Source: Streblospio benedicti (lineage: Eukaryota; Annelida; Polychaeta; Spionida; Spionidae). From it: a stretch of DNA of 64,000 nucleotides. Position numbers and translations under genes: made by a program. The notes beneath the pieces were generated by a model. It worked only from the letters and a program-made list of their open reading frames with translations, was not told the origin of the DNA and ran no database searches. The DNA lies in NCBI GenBank assembly GCA_019095985.1, contig CM032666.1, forward strand, positions 45,704,703-45,768,702, read 5' to 3'. Below are positions 1 through 11,318 of the stretch, piece by piece; the stretch's first letter is position 1; the number at the start of each line of letters is the position of its first letter.

Positions 1-688
1 AATTGTTCTCTTGTTTATGAGCGGGATTATCATTGGTTGGAAACTCAAATATCTAGAAACAACGTATAAGCAACGCAACCGTAATGACAGTGGAAACTCG
101 TGTGATAAAAAGGGTGGGCTCAAAATTAAACATCAGTCAGGAAATCGGACGCTCACAACCATAACCAAGACCACGAGCGATGATTCAAATGACATGTACT
201 TCATGGACTGATTGTGTAGTAATCGGAACCTCTACGTTTATTTTTCGCAGCTTGCAGACTTTATTAATGAGCTACGTTCGCAACAGAGGAATCAGAGTTG
301 TTTTATGGATTGACGATTCATGTGCATGCATTTGGTTTAGATTCTAGCATGCTAGAGAATTAGTATTACACTTAGTACCATGATATCTGGATGTGCAAAC
401 TCTCGATGTAGGTCTATTCATAAAAGAGAGAAAAAGCAAGTTACACAGGACTACATCTATATTAAAAACAAGCAGAAGACTTATCGTTTTGCATAGACCT
501 ATATCTAATCATGGATAATTTGAAAAATGGCATTCTAAAGAAGGAAAAAAACTACTTGAAATTTATAGTAAAATTGACGTTCGAAATGTATTTTCAACTA
601 CAACTAGTTGCATGTATATTTCTTCAATTGGGGGGAAAGCGTGGAGCTAGACGTGCACCCTCTACCATCGGTGCTAGTCAGAACTTAC
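1..688. other. Brachyury intron 6 (partial), nothing recognised
   Basis: AT-rich sequence lies downstream of the exon 6 donor. No exon, repeat with defined ends, or RNA gene was recognised. Confidence 0.5.
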
Positions 689-815
689 TGTGCGAGTACT
701 TGCGGTCGCAGTCGGCCAGCGACGACAGCGTGGAGAAGTCGGTGCTGTCCGTGCGCTCCTTGGCGTCCTGGAACGCCTTGGCGAACGGGTTATACTTGAT
801 CTTCAGCGCCGTGAT
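689..815 (-). CDS. TBXT: Brachyury exon 6 (end of T-box), last exon visible
   Basis: This 127-bp exon starts after a CTGCAG acceptor. It encodes [20 protein letters not shown], then [20 protein letters not shown] and SH, and ends at a strong GTAAGT donor in phase 1. Ignoring the donor would give a stop a few codons later, but the donor quality and the missing C-terminal domain favour splicing. The remaining exons are to the left of the window. Confidence 0.88.
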
Positions 816-3800
816 CTGCAGTACATTAACTAGCTTATAGCACTATACCTGATGAGTGTATTGAACATTGAAGTCATTCGCTTTGATTGCGCTGTTTGTC
901 AGTGTCATCCTCCTATAGCTAAACAATCAATGTGAACTGAACACTTGTCGCAGAGCTAGCTATACTGGCAAGCATGGTCATCCATAGGCAGATCCAGGGG
1001 TGCATATCCCCCTTTCCCATGAAAATACTTTAATTTCGTAAGGTTTTTGGCATGTTCGCTATCAATCGCGCTTACGAAACCATTGATATATTTTGGGTGC
1101 ACCCCTTCCCTTTTCTGAAAACCTGGATCTGCCTATGTCATCAAATTGCTTTGAAAGTGTTTAAGTTTATATAAATAGTATGTTAAACAAACATATTTGT
1201 ACATAAATGCTCATTAAATGTTACCAAAACATCGTGCGGGTATTTGTGTGTTGTCTTACCTCCTCGTTTTGGTAGGCGGTCACGGCCACGAACTGAGTGC
1301 TGTCAAACGCATACGTGGCGATCGTCTTCTTCTCGCCGTTCCCCACCTTCACTATGTGGATGCGTGGCTGGTACTTGTGGAGAGAGTTCAGCATTATCTG
1401 TAACATGTAAGGTATATTTCATTTACATGCCTATGCTATACTAGTGCTGAAATTATTTGAAAAGACACCATCCATTAACCTGTGCGTGAATATCAATTAT
1501 TGATATACATGTATAGTTTACCACACTATCTGCTTTCAACAGAACACCCAGATCGAAAATACAGCCCACATATTATTTCACCACATGATGCCAACAAACA
1601 ATTGTAAATTGTCTACATGCACCCACACAACATGCACAACGATAAAACTATTGCTAATTGCAAAAGAAACTCCCACAGAACGAATCATAAACCACATCCG
1701 GACGGTATCTGTTTAGAAATCGCTAATTCCCGTAACATCGGGGGCGTTTCTCGCATGCAGCCGACATTTCACAAGTGGTTAACAGATGTACGACTCGGCT
1801 GAGTAGAAAATGATTTTCTTCTACACGCGATTTACTGCCGTCATTAAGCTGTTGTTTATATCTGATCAACGAACACTTGTTTTACTGTGGGGGTGAGCAT
1901 ATTAAATTGGTCATTAACTCTTGAGAAATGCGTTTGATTCTTGCGAATTGTCGCCCGTTAGTTGTAAAATAACGGACCTGTTTAAAACCATCAAACTGTG
2001 AGTACAAGAGGTCTGTATTATCATGTACGTCTTGAAGTTATGAAATGAGTTTACAAGCAGGCAATTATATAAGCGGCCAAACTGAGAGTGTCTTTTCCAC
2101 TTTGATATTTTAAAGCATTAAAAATCTCTTGCTCATTTTTAAAATCAACATAGTTAGTCCAATGGATTGCAATCTTTAACACCACCGCACCCCACCCCCA
2201 CCCCCAAACATCCAGAGATGAAAACAACAATAACAGTAACGCACCTTTAAAATAATCATCATACTCCGATCACATGTACAGTAGAACCTCCCATTAAGAA
2301 CACCTTTATAATGAGATCACCTCTATAATAAGGTCACTTTTTACAGTCCCAAACCTTCATAAAGCTACCAAAATGGACCTCTATGCAGAGACTACCTCTC
2401 TATTGAGACCACATAACACTGGTCCCAACGGCGTTCATAATAGAGAGGTTCTACTGAATGTTTAAATACTCAGCTATGCACCCATAAAAATACAATGTAC
2501 TATCACTGTCAACAAAAGTTGAGCAACCTTCCCCACCCTACTCACCTGGCCCGCACCCTGCATCTTGTTGGTAAGCTTCACCTTCGAGAAGGACACGGCC
2601 TCTTTCATCCAGTGCGCGCCGAAGTTGGGCGAGTCTGGATGCACATACGCGTCGTTGGACGTGTGCGGCTCCGCCTGGAAACGGGTAGAATTAACAGGGT
2701 CAGTCCCACGGTCAAGTGATTGATTCAAAGGGGGCCCCCGCATAGCACGGGTGAATTCTTTGAGACATTTAACCAAGTATGAACAACGGTGTGTGTATGG
2801 TTTGGTGCCATGATCCTCAAAATATTAGCTTTATACCGGTTTGATGCTCAAATACACTCACTCTACATAGGCCTACATGTACTTTCCTAGGTAGAACGAG
2901 ATACATTTATCAATACCAAAATGCTCAGTGTGCCCAGCACCACCCTCATCTCCATTTCCCTCATGCTATCAATATCCTGTTGGCATTTTATCTCCCTAAA
3001 TATCCGATACATTTCATGGCTTTATTGAAAATGATTATTATGGCCTAGGGGGCATGAAAAATGAAATCACTATATTATAGTATGGATTTCATACTCCCAG
3101 ACTACAGCCGCTAGGAATATTCTGGGATCCCTCTAAATTATAAATGTACCCTAAATAGCTATATAGTTTTTCATAGGCACCGTAGGTCATGCTCAAAGGT
3201 AGCTATAGGCCCCTTCAGCAAATAAAAACTGTGGTTGATGCTCACCTTTCCGCCCGGCGTCCACTCGCCGTTTACGTACTTCCACCTGTTGGCGTCCACG
3301 GGCTGGAAGTCGAGCAGCAGCGAGTACATGGCGTTGGCGTCGAGGCCCGACACGGCGGCGCGGATCACGGGGAACATGCGCCTGCAACGAGGAGGAGGCG
3401 GGAGGTGAGCGAGCGGCTGATACGCGTGCTTCTACCACACTTCTACGTGAGATAAGTGTACACACAAGCAGTCAGTAAAACTCTTACAAGAAACGACCGC
3501 AATGGGAGTGAAAACGACAGGACAGATGTCCCTTGTAGACAGGTTGTGATGATGTATACGATATTATCACAACCTGTCTACAACGGACATCTGTCCAGTC
3601 GTTCGTATAAGAGGTTTACTGCTTGTGTGTGCACTTATCTTCGTCCTTATTTGTAAGAGAGTTTCTTTGCATGCTTGAGTCACGTATATTGGTAGATGCA
3701 TGTGGAGATATAGGAGACGACAAATATACGTATAGCATTGGGCAAAAAACAGAGCATTCTCAAGTATGTATATGCAGTTGATACGTATATACATTAATAA

Positions 3801-6800
3801 GACACCTAAAATATCCGAATGGCATATATTTAGATTATCAATACACACTGGGCCTGAAAAAGTAATCTACTGCTTTCAAAGTAAAAACACCTTGTATTTA
3901 TTACAAAGTGGAAGAGAACGTAAAGAAAACGTTGTTTTGTCCTTGGTGATGATGCTATGATTGTGTGGGTTCATTGGTTCTGTGGGTGTGCACTAAAACA
4001 ATGGCCTTGCGACACATACATACAACTCTCTATAACAGCGCATTCACAACCTAGCAAATATAGCCTTATCCTAGTGTATTGCCAACCAATGTAAAGAGGA
4101 AACACCATGACAGGTTTGACATTAACGTATAGTCATAGATGAGAGTATGGCGCGTGAAGTAAGGGTGATGAAAATATGTACGGACGAGAAATTTTCTAAA
4201 AACTGACGTACATATTAATTCATTTTCATGAAACCTCTTATAACAACCATGTGAATTGCTGACAAACATTGCACTACAATGATATAAATCACCTACTTCA
4301 TTGCAAAAAATACTGATAACCATCTCTAAAGAGGTCAAAACTGTTAGACATGCACGCCTCCCTAGTTGAAACAATTATTTAGCTTCGTGGACAATCAAGT
4401 TAGTCACTTTGGGGGTGACTTGTTGACACAAGAATCAGTCACTTAATTTCTTCCTTATTATCTGGAAATCTAGTATAACCCCTTTTGATCGTAATTAGGG
4501 TTGATAAGAAACTTACACAGATAATATAGTCAAAGAGTATTAACTCCTACAAATCATCTTTTCATTGCTATTTGCACGAGTTCCGTTCAACACCGATGCC
4601 CGGCATGAAACGAGGCGAACTTCTAGAAAACTCGAATCCTCCCGTTTTCCCATAGAGCGTTTGATGGGCATTCTTGATTGAATAAAGCTGTTGCTTGTGG
4701 AGAGTGTGCAAATGACTACTTAAGTGGCGAATTGTCTATAAAACTAACCAGCTATCTGTGATAACAGTCTCTCAATGTAGGCAGTTGAACAACACCTGAA
4801 TCAACATCTTCATTAAATACCTGTCTTATTCAACTACTTGCGCCGGATTGTAAAGAATTCGTCTGTGCAACTGCACTTGTTTTTGCGCAAACTACTTGGC
4901 GTTAGATCATCCGCCAGTTAGCACCTTTTGTGGTCAGTTATTTGTTATCTCTGGTCAGTTATTTTTGCTGTTCCCAGGGGAAAGATGGTCGAACGCTGTC
5001 GCCTGCCTATTGAAGTTGGGAGAATCATTTAGCTCGGTAGCACGAGAGTGGTCTAAAAAGCTTTGTGTATAAACTAATTCACGGTCATAGTTTTGTAGTG
5101 AGAATTCCACCTACGCACGTGCTTTTATTGCACCATTATAACGGACTTCTCATCTTAGATGTGGTTCAGTCAATTTGTACTAATAGATTCAATTGGTCTC
5201 ACGGCGTGCGATAAATTGCGTTTACAGGATATGTGATGTATATCTTGTTTAGATCGTGTAGATCTGTAACCGAATTTTAAAGCGCGACTGTTTGTAAGTT
5301 AAAAAAAATCCCGCAGCCGGAGTTGGTTGTTAACTGACCGTACGTCTACACAGGCATGTATTTACTAATAAAGTATTCTTAGAATTACTTCTTGTAGGCT
5401 ATTCAACTCTAGCAGGCTATAGGAAACTTGCACCATTTACATAGCCGTTGACCTTTCATTCAAAATATGTGTGTGTGGCTGTGTATAACTCTTATATCTA
5501 GAAGATATACTTCGATCAAGTCAACAGACAACACACAGAAATGGACACATCGTAAAAACTAGGCCATCCATTGGACCAGCACCTCTGGACAAGGCTCAAA
5601 ATCGCGGCAAACTGCATTAAGGTGCGAGTATAGTGGGTGACTGGACCACTAGCGGATAGAGCCATCCTTTTGACTGCTAAACTCACCATCCTTATTTATT
5701 TCGGGCTTATTAATCGTTTTTAAAGATTATGAATATTCTTAATGTTAGGTCCTTGAGAGTCACCTCGCTGCACAAGACGAGCACTGCCCCCATATTCTGG
5801 TGTAGACAGGGCGGAAAAAATAAACGTAACGCGTGCCGAGAAGTTAATGTGCTCAAATTTAGACCTGCAATAGCATCCACATAAATATGCATTATCCTGC
5901 TGACAATTATTTACATGTATATAATGTGATTGACACATGTTTGTTGCAATTAGGTCTACTGCGATTGCTAGTCAGTATGGCAATTAAGGCATGGTGCTAT
6001 AACCACTTACAAATAAGGCACATACCTGACCGGTACCTACTGCAATAAGTAAGGTACCATGATTCCCGTAACATTGGCATTTGGCTCTTTAAAAAACACT
6101 GTCCCAACCAACTCTGATAACAACGTTTGAGACACGAGTTCAAATATCTAACCACCCAGCCACGTGAAGGCACATTCATTACATGGTAGCTTGGTTACTC
6201 TTCCTCTCATATCCATTCTACACGTCACAGACATAAGAATCAGTTGCAGGCGCATAGTGCACTGGAATCTACATAGCGCGCGAGCATGCGCACTCCACAC
6301 GAGCAGGAAAAACGGCAACTTCCTCTCTCATCATCTCTCATCATCGTCAGTGTACAGAAATCTCTTTATAATTTTATAGTCACAGTCCCAGTAGTTTCAG
6401 CAACCTATGTATTGAAGAAATATACCATGTTTAGTAGTAATGTATCTGTTAATTCACTGCCCAAATTTGTGCAATATTCCCCTCGCAAGTTCGGTGAATT
6501 AACAGATATACCGCCACTAAAAATTTCTTGGTGAATGATAATCCTGAAATATACGAGGATGGCTCGTGCGCCCCTCTTTCGCCCACTTGCACGCACGCAC
6601 CTGCCGTTCTTGGTGACGATCATCTCGTTGGTGTGCTCCTTGAACTTGGCCCACAGGTCTGCGTCCTCCAGGCTCAGCTTGAGGCGCGCCTCGGACGGGT
6701 CGCCCTTGCCGCGCCCGCCCGACAAGCTCTGTGGACAGACGCCGGGAGGACGAGGTGAGTGGAGGATATTGCGGGGTTCGTGGCAGTGGGAACAGTTTAT

Positions 6801-7290
6801 GGTAAAAGCAAGGTTGGTAGAACTTTCACGTGAGTTTTTTTGGTGATGTAAAGCGTATTTTTGTGTCGGTTTTAAATTTCACTTCAAGTAGCAGATATAT
6901 AGCAAAATGGTTTCAATAATTCATACTATGACATTTGGTTCAGCATTCCAGGTTTTATTTCTACATGACAAAGTCTGTAACTGGGAATAAAGCTCAATGT
7001 ACATGTACTGAGCTATCGGGCGAAAGTGGGGGATGTGTGTGGTTAAACTTTTTACTTTCACTGCATTGACACAACTACCGCATAGCTAATGTTTAATTTT
7101 TTATACGCCATTAATCATATTCTAATAATTTTGAAATGGCGTAAAGAAAGGGTTCGTGTATAAAAATAAGTTCATCAGATAACATGATTAAATGAATGTC
7201 TTTAAAAATTAATATAGTGAAACTGCTTACCTTGTCTACCGCTTTCAGAAGAGTATTGACGTCCATGTTATTGGCTTGCATCTCTGGCAT
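689..7290 (-). CDS. TBXT: Brachyury-class T-box transcription factor, six exons, 3' end cut by window edge
   Basis: The coding exons, in transcript order, are 7290-7231, 6728-6601, 3381-3246, 2674-2546, 1397-1260 and 815-689. Every junction is GT-AG and the phases fit (0, 2, 0, 0, 0, then 1 into a missing exon). They give 239 residues. The T-box spans about residues 38-218 and is complete. It contains [99 protein letters not shown] and [12 protein letters not shown]. The [18 protein letters not shown] block and the KGDPSE lead-in mark the Brachyury/Tbx19 class rather than Tbx2/3, Tbr or Tbx6. Members of this class are nuclear DNA-binding regulators of mesoderm, notochord or blastopore development. 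The C-terminal regulatory region is outside the window. Several usually fixed residues differ, for example the absence of CVYI before HPDSP, so a fast-evolving paralogue is possible. Confidence 0.92.
816..1259. other. Brachyury intron 5
   Basis: This 444-bp intron has GT-AG ends on the minus strand. It holds the 153-bp MITE at 984-1136 and nothing else recognised. Confidence 0.85.
984..1136. mobile_element. MITE family 1, copy 1 (TIR ATAGGCAGATCCAGG)
   Basis: The ends are perfect 15-bp inverted repeats (ATAGGCAGATCCAGG and its complement). The sequence GTCATC flanks both sides (977-982, 1137-1142). The element is 153 bp with no coding capacity and lies in Brachyury intron 5. Related copies are at 10188-10318 and 13061-13226. 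Confidence 0.75.
1260..1397 (-). CDS. TBXT: Brachyury exon 5 (T-box dimer/DNA contact region)
   Basis: This exon is 138 bp (46 codons, phase 0), with acceptor TTACAG and donor GTAAGA. It encodes [19 protein letters not shown], then a variable loop with [11 protein letters not shown], then [14 protein letters not shown]. Family members normally have [17 protein letters not shown], so FDSTQFVAV is an unusual variant of the most conserved T-box stretch. Confidence 0.93.
1398..2545. other. Brachyury intron 4
   Basis: This 1,148-bp intron contains one MITE (2279-2456). A short C-rich/A-rich tract lies near 2180-2205. No other structure was recognised. Confidence 0.85.
2279..2456. mobile_element. 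MITE family 2, copy 1 (TIR CAGTAGAACCTC)
   Basis: A 178-bp element bounded by perfect 12-bp inverted repeats, CAGTAGAACCTC and GAGGTTCTACTG. A TA precedes the left end, as expected for Tc1/mariner/pogo-type integration. The interior has short degenerate repeats of a 'taat.agatcacct' type. A related eroded copy is at 63507-63667. Confidence 0.75.
2546..2674 (-). CDS. TBXT: Brachyury exon 4 ([12 protein letters not shown] block)
   Basis: This exon is 129 bp (43 codons, phase 0 at both ends), with acceptor TTCCAG and donor GTGAGT. It encodes [37 protein letters not shown] and MQGAGQ. The usual [14 protein letters not shown] is replaced by [14 protein letters not shown]. The usual LNGGGQ is replaced by MQGAGQ. 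Confidence 0.93.
2675..3245. other. Brachyury intron 3
   Basis: A 571-bp AT-rich intron with no recognised element. Confidence 0.85.
3246..3381 (-). CDS. TBXT: Brachyury exon 3 (T-box core)
   Basis: This 136-bp exon lies between a TTGCAG acceptor and a GTGAGC donor. It completes Arg63 and encodes 45 codons including [34 protein letters not shown] and PGGK. Other Brachyury proteins usually have VLKVxVxGLDPNAMYS here, so Ala for Pro and VIRAAV for VLKV are substitutions. Confidence 0.93.
3382..6600. other. Brachyury intron 2
   Basis: This 3,219-bp intron contains the foldback element at 3451-3639. The rest is low-GC sequence without recognised exons. Introns of developmental T-box genes often hold enhancers, but no specific site was identified. 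Confidence 0.8.
3451..3639. repeat. Foldback (inverted repeat) element in Brachyury intron 2
   Basis: Two arms pair over nearly their whole length: GATAAGTG at 3451 with CACTTATC ending at 3639, and inner AGACAGGTTGTGAT with ATCACAACCTGTCT. The loop is only about 10 bases. It is 189 bp and non-coding. It is probably a foldback MITE. Confidence 0.75.
6601..6728 (-). CDS. TBXT: Brachyury exon 2 (N-terminal T-box)
   Basis: This 128-bp exon is preceded by CCACAG and followed by GTGCGT. It encodes [20 protein letters not shown] and on through ELWxxF-like DADLWAKF to [10 protein letters not shown] and two bases of the next Arg. This is the first beta strand of the T-box. It is much more GC-rich than the flanking introns, as expected for coding DNA here. 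Confidence 0.93.
6729..7230. other. Brachyury intron 1
   Basis: A 502-bp intron with GT-AG ends and no recognised element. Confidence 0.85.
7231..7290 (-). CDS. TBXT: Brachyury exon 1 (start codon exon)
   Basis: Twenty codons read [20 protein letters not shown] and then GTAAGC. The ATG at 7290 has A at -3. It is the first ATG after an in-frame TAA about 105 bases upstream. The [11 protein letters not shown] stretch resembles the short helix before the T-box of invertebrate Brachyury proteins (a HLL.AV.. pattern). The next exon follows in phase 0 and continues with [13 protein letters not shown], matching the conserved spacing to KGDPTE in the family. Confidence 0.8.
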
Positions 7291-7399
7291 TTTGGGTAGT
7301 CCCAGTTGAAAATAATTATTTACTCCAATATCATGTGCAATCGATACTCCCAATTTGGTTTCAACAGTAGTCCAGACAACGACTTACATCCGAATACTC

Positions 7400-7640
7400 C
7401 AACAATTATGCAGAAATAAACCTGAACTGGGTGTGTGAGGTGATAGCGTTAAACAGTTATACAATGACTCTGGTGTGTATTGAAGAAAGTGGCGAAACTT
7501 CCTTTGAAGCAACTTCTTATCAGGTAATGATTGACAGCTGATCACTTGCATGGTCCCGCCCCGTTTTACATCTCGACCAATCGCTGCGCTGTCCGCAAAA
7601 GCAGTGGGCGGTTTACACTTCGCGACGGGTAGAGCAAAAG
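7400..7640 (-). promoter_or_regulatory. Candidate Brachyury proximal promoter
   Basis: This stretch lies 110-350 bp upstream of the Brachyury ATG and is locally GC-rich in AT-rich surroundings. It carries a CCCGCCCC GC box (7555-7562), a CCAAT box (7577-7581) and a GGGCGG box (7606-7611). No TATA box is evident. Near 7430 the sequence GGTGTGTGAGGTGA resembles two T-box half-sites, which could allow autoregulation. That last point is inference only. Confidence 0.45.
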
Positions 7641-8008
7641 TTAAAATTCAACAGGGATCGGTGAAATTTAGACAATGGTATTAAGTATTCTTGACAGTTA
7701 TTGAAGAAATTTGAACATAGAATGCTTAATTTTGAGCACCACTGTTAATACGATGTGATAGAAGTAGTTGTGATCAATGTCGAAATTTATCGGCATGATG
7801 TTAAGATTACAATTGAAAAAAAGGTTTACATTATCCAGGTTTTAATGCGCTTTTGGATATTCAGTGTACATGTATTAGTATGTATAGTTAATCGTACCTG
7901 TAGCATATCCGTTGATCTATATACGTATTTGAACGCTTGGTTAGATCTACTAAATAATTTCTCTTTGCCTTGATGTACCAGATACCATGTAAGGAAGGAT
8001 GTACATTT

Positions 8009-8373
8009 TGTCACACTCGACAAAAGTGGGCCATTCTTCCACTAGTGGGGTGGGGAGGCATATTTTTTTTATTCCACTTTTTTATGGGTCTAAGAATTTT
8101 TCGCGCGAACTAAAACAGTGCACTATTTAAATATGGGGCATTTGGTGGTATTAAAAAGATACACCGCAAAATTCACATAATATTATGATTTATATTCCTC
8201 GTGTATAACAAATGTTATTTTATGGCATACTCAAGTAATATTTGAATAAATATCTCAAAACACTGAATATATTCTTTTGATTATGTCACACATCTGGTAA
8301 TTTCACTTCTGGGGGATTGGCGGGTCGGGTCAAGAAAAAAGAGAACAATGTTTCACTTTTACGGAGTGTGACA
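8009..8373. mobile_element. MITE with TIR TGTCACACTC
   Basis: The left end TGTCACACTC followed by AAAAGTG mirrors the right end CACTTTT...GAGTGTGACA, giving about 10 perfect and some 8 further matching bases of terminal inverted repeat. It is 365 bp with no coding capacity. The superfamily is not assigned because the target duplication is unclear. Confidence 0.6.
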
Positions 8374-10187
8374 TGTATAACATCCCTAAAAATAATGTAA
8401 TTTAATACGTGAATTTAGTCTTAATATTTTCTTCTGAACTTAATATGCCAAACACGTGTTAACCTATGGAACTGTCTTATGTGGAACGCATTTCGATCTA
8501 AGACGTTCACATAAGACATTGTATAAAGTTCAGTATATTTCATTAATTTATATGTTTTACAAACTGATGATGTGTGCAAACCACGAAAACACACAGTGCT
8601 CTTTTTTATATCGTTGGTTCCATTTAATAGCATAAATTCAGTATAGTTTTCTGTACTACTTGTAGAATGCTGCTTGTAAAACAGGCTCCCAGAAATTCCC
8701 ACCATAAGACACCGTTTACAAATAACCGCCGTAGCTCAAACTTTTACTGTCCTATTATTCTCTAATTACGGAGGCGTCTCATTTCCTTGTTTCTGCTATT
8801 TACAATCTCCAATACTGCTCGAGTTCACGCTCACAATCTACTTGCAATCAGCACTAATATATTTTGGAGTATTGAACAATCACTTATAGATAAGCGTTTG
8901 TCCAGATAGCGGCAATATTTCAAAGGCGCTTAAACGGGAAGAAACCCCAGGAGCTTGGTAAATGCGTTTGCTTTTTAGTGGCTTATTGTTTATCAAGTGG
9001 TTAGTAATGCTCGAAAGTTTAAAGCTAGGTTTATTTGGTAAATTATGAGAGTAAGATAACAAAATTACGATATTCTAAAGATTGGACCGACCAGTCTATA
9101 TAATTGAATTAGCTTTAAATATAATCTGCATTGACACACATCCAAAATACTTGGATTTTATGTTATGAACGGCTAGCATTTTTAATGTCTTTTTTCTCGT
9201 ATGTTTTTTGTTGATCAACTTTTAGAGGGCAGTATTGCTCAGTGCTTAAATGGAGAAATATATGCCCGCTGATTCGTATCATAGCTATAAATCAGATTGC
9301 AGGATTGTTCCAAAATCATAAGCCACGATAAATGCTATGTGCGGAACAAATAAGATTAAACACAAACAATTGAAACATCTACCTGACCAAAACACACACA
9401 CACACACACAAAGAAAAAGAATGAGTTTGTTTTTACCTAAGATTTACATTCAAATCTACCAGTATTTTAGATATAACTTAAGCTTTACAAGGTCAATTAC
9501 ATTCAATTGGGTTAAATTATCTTATTTTTTCATTTTATTTAGAGCAAATTGTAATTTATATTTCAGTTAAGGCAAATAAACACACATGGACATTGCTGTC
9601 GCCGGCATTCTTGTAGGTCATCATGTTTTCCAGTCTGAGAGTCTTTTAGGTCCACTTTCACTACGTCTACTTCCTTGAGAATCTTCAGAGTGTGCCCATA
9701 TAGTCGTTGGAGGCACGCATTCGAATGCTTTATCGAGGGAGTACGTGTGGGACGTTCAACTTCCGTATTCCTATGTATGTATTTCATGAATTAGATCTAA
9801 TAATTGATAACCTTCTCTTCAACGTTGACTATGGTACTATTGTTGTAATGGTGTAAGAGGTTGTAGCGTTGCCTAGCCATTCGTTCCGTCTGAAGGTCTG
9901 CAAGTGTCTTCCTGTAAACGCAATAGTGTGGGTGCTCAAACATCAAGAAATAGCTAATATGTTCCACACAACTATATATAGGGCCATTATGCCATTGGAC
10001 CACCTTAAAAGTGCTACGTTATAAACACTTATATATGTACATGTTAGATTATTCTTCAATTGCTTGCGGACTCGCGTAAGTTTGAATTCATCAGCTACAA
10101 GTCACAAAAAGGTGACCCCGCTGGTGAACCCCTGTCATGCCAGTGATTTCACTGAAAGTAAAGTGCCAATGAGCTGGTGAACTTGCG
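8374..10187. other. Intergenic DNA, no gene recognised
   Basis: AT-rich intergenic sequence with a short CA run near 9392-9411. Weak protein-like stretches on the minus strand at 9563-10003 were not convincing. Confidence 0.5.
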
Positions 10188-10318
10188 CATAGGCACATCC
10201 CCCCTTCCCACCAAAATATTTCATTTTCATAGGATTTTTCATGAAATCCCTTAAGTGCGTCCCCCACCCCCTTTCCTTAAGAGCGCCCCCCTCTTTAAAA
10301 AAAACCTGGATCTGCCAT
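10188..10318. mobile_element. MITE family 1, copy 2 (eroded)
   Basis: The right end CCTGGATCTGCCAT matches the family TIR. The left end CATAGGCACATCC is diverged. The internal 'cccccttccc' and 'ttttcatagg' stretches match the copy at 984-1136. Confidence 0.6.
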
Positions 10319-10688
10319 TGTGACGTAACAATATTCAACGTACAGTAGGTGTATGCTGTGCTTGTTCCCTATAATAAAAGCTACACTGCATTCTAATTGC
10401 AATTGTATCAAATGTGCATACAAGTACGATTGTTGGGGATTATAGAAAGCAAACACGCCATATAGTACTTGCCACTTACACGAAAGTTATGATGACACCT
10501 TCAGTAAGATACTCAAGTAAGTGTCGTGTTTTTATAACACTGTGTCATCCTCGACAATATCATCACAATTCTCAACAACCTTTTCTCGCAACCTACTTCA
10601 TTTGCGTAGTTAGTTACATAACACCACCTTGCGGACGAACTAGTATCAACAGACTCTAGCATTTTAGGGCGGCCGAGAGTCAACGATC

Positions 10689-10789
10689 CCCCATCGTCAT
10701 ATCTCACGACTACATACGTTGGTATGAACAAGGACTCTAAGGCAGTGTGAGTGATCAAGCCGTGAAAACCGACGATGACGATCCCCATA
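10689..10789 (+). mobile_element. MITE family 3 (CATCGTCATATCTCA end), short copy
   Basis: It starts CATCGTCATATCTCACGACT and ends AAGCCGTGAAAACCGACGATG. The same pair of unequal ends delimits sequence at 39938-40247 and 44067-44317, and in reverse at 14876-14965. This copy is about 100 bp, so the interior is deleted. Confidence 0.55.
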
Positions 10790-11318
10790 ATAGAAGTCAT
10801 AATAAGAGGCCAGTTACGAGATACAGGTTTCCAACTGTACAAAAAAAAACAAAAAAAAACAACAATTCACAATGATCACCAAATAGCTGGTATTGATTCA
10901 TTGATGTTGTGGGAAAAAAACCTTATGACATCAAATATAGACTTACATATCGTGGATCCAACGAAATGAGAAGTGAAAACAGACGATCGTTGCATTGAGA
11001 TGACATATTTACAATTCTCCTTGAAGTTATTACAAAATCCAAACATTTAAAATGGTGTTTATCGGTGGTACGTACATGGTCCTATCGATGTTATCTATGA
11101 GATATAAGTATGTAAAAATGGTGTAACTACCTAACCTATAATGAATACTCAAGGGTATTGCACGCTTTTCTTCCAAACGTAGTTCTGAACTTCAAATTTT
11201 AGATATAATATTAAAAGATTTCGAACCTCACGAGTTTCTTTTTTGATTAAACAACATGTGACAAATTAATACAAAAACACCGAGACAACTATTTGCTTTA
11301 TACCACATAACACGTGTG

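Noticed and set aside
7291-7353. Longer N-terminus for Brachyury starting upstream of 7290
   Set aside because: The frame is open back to a TAA, but there is no ATG before 7290. The codon at 7353 is TTG, and the added residues resemble no T-box N-terminus.
9563-10003. Minus-strand frames with faint retroelement-polyprotein character
   Set aside because: No recognisable domain motif or terminal repeats were seen. Too weak to annotate.
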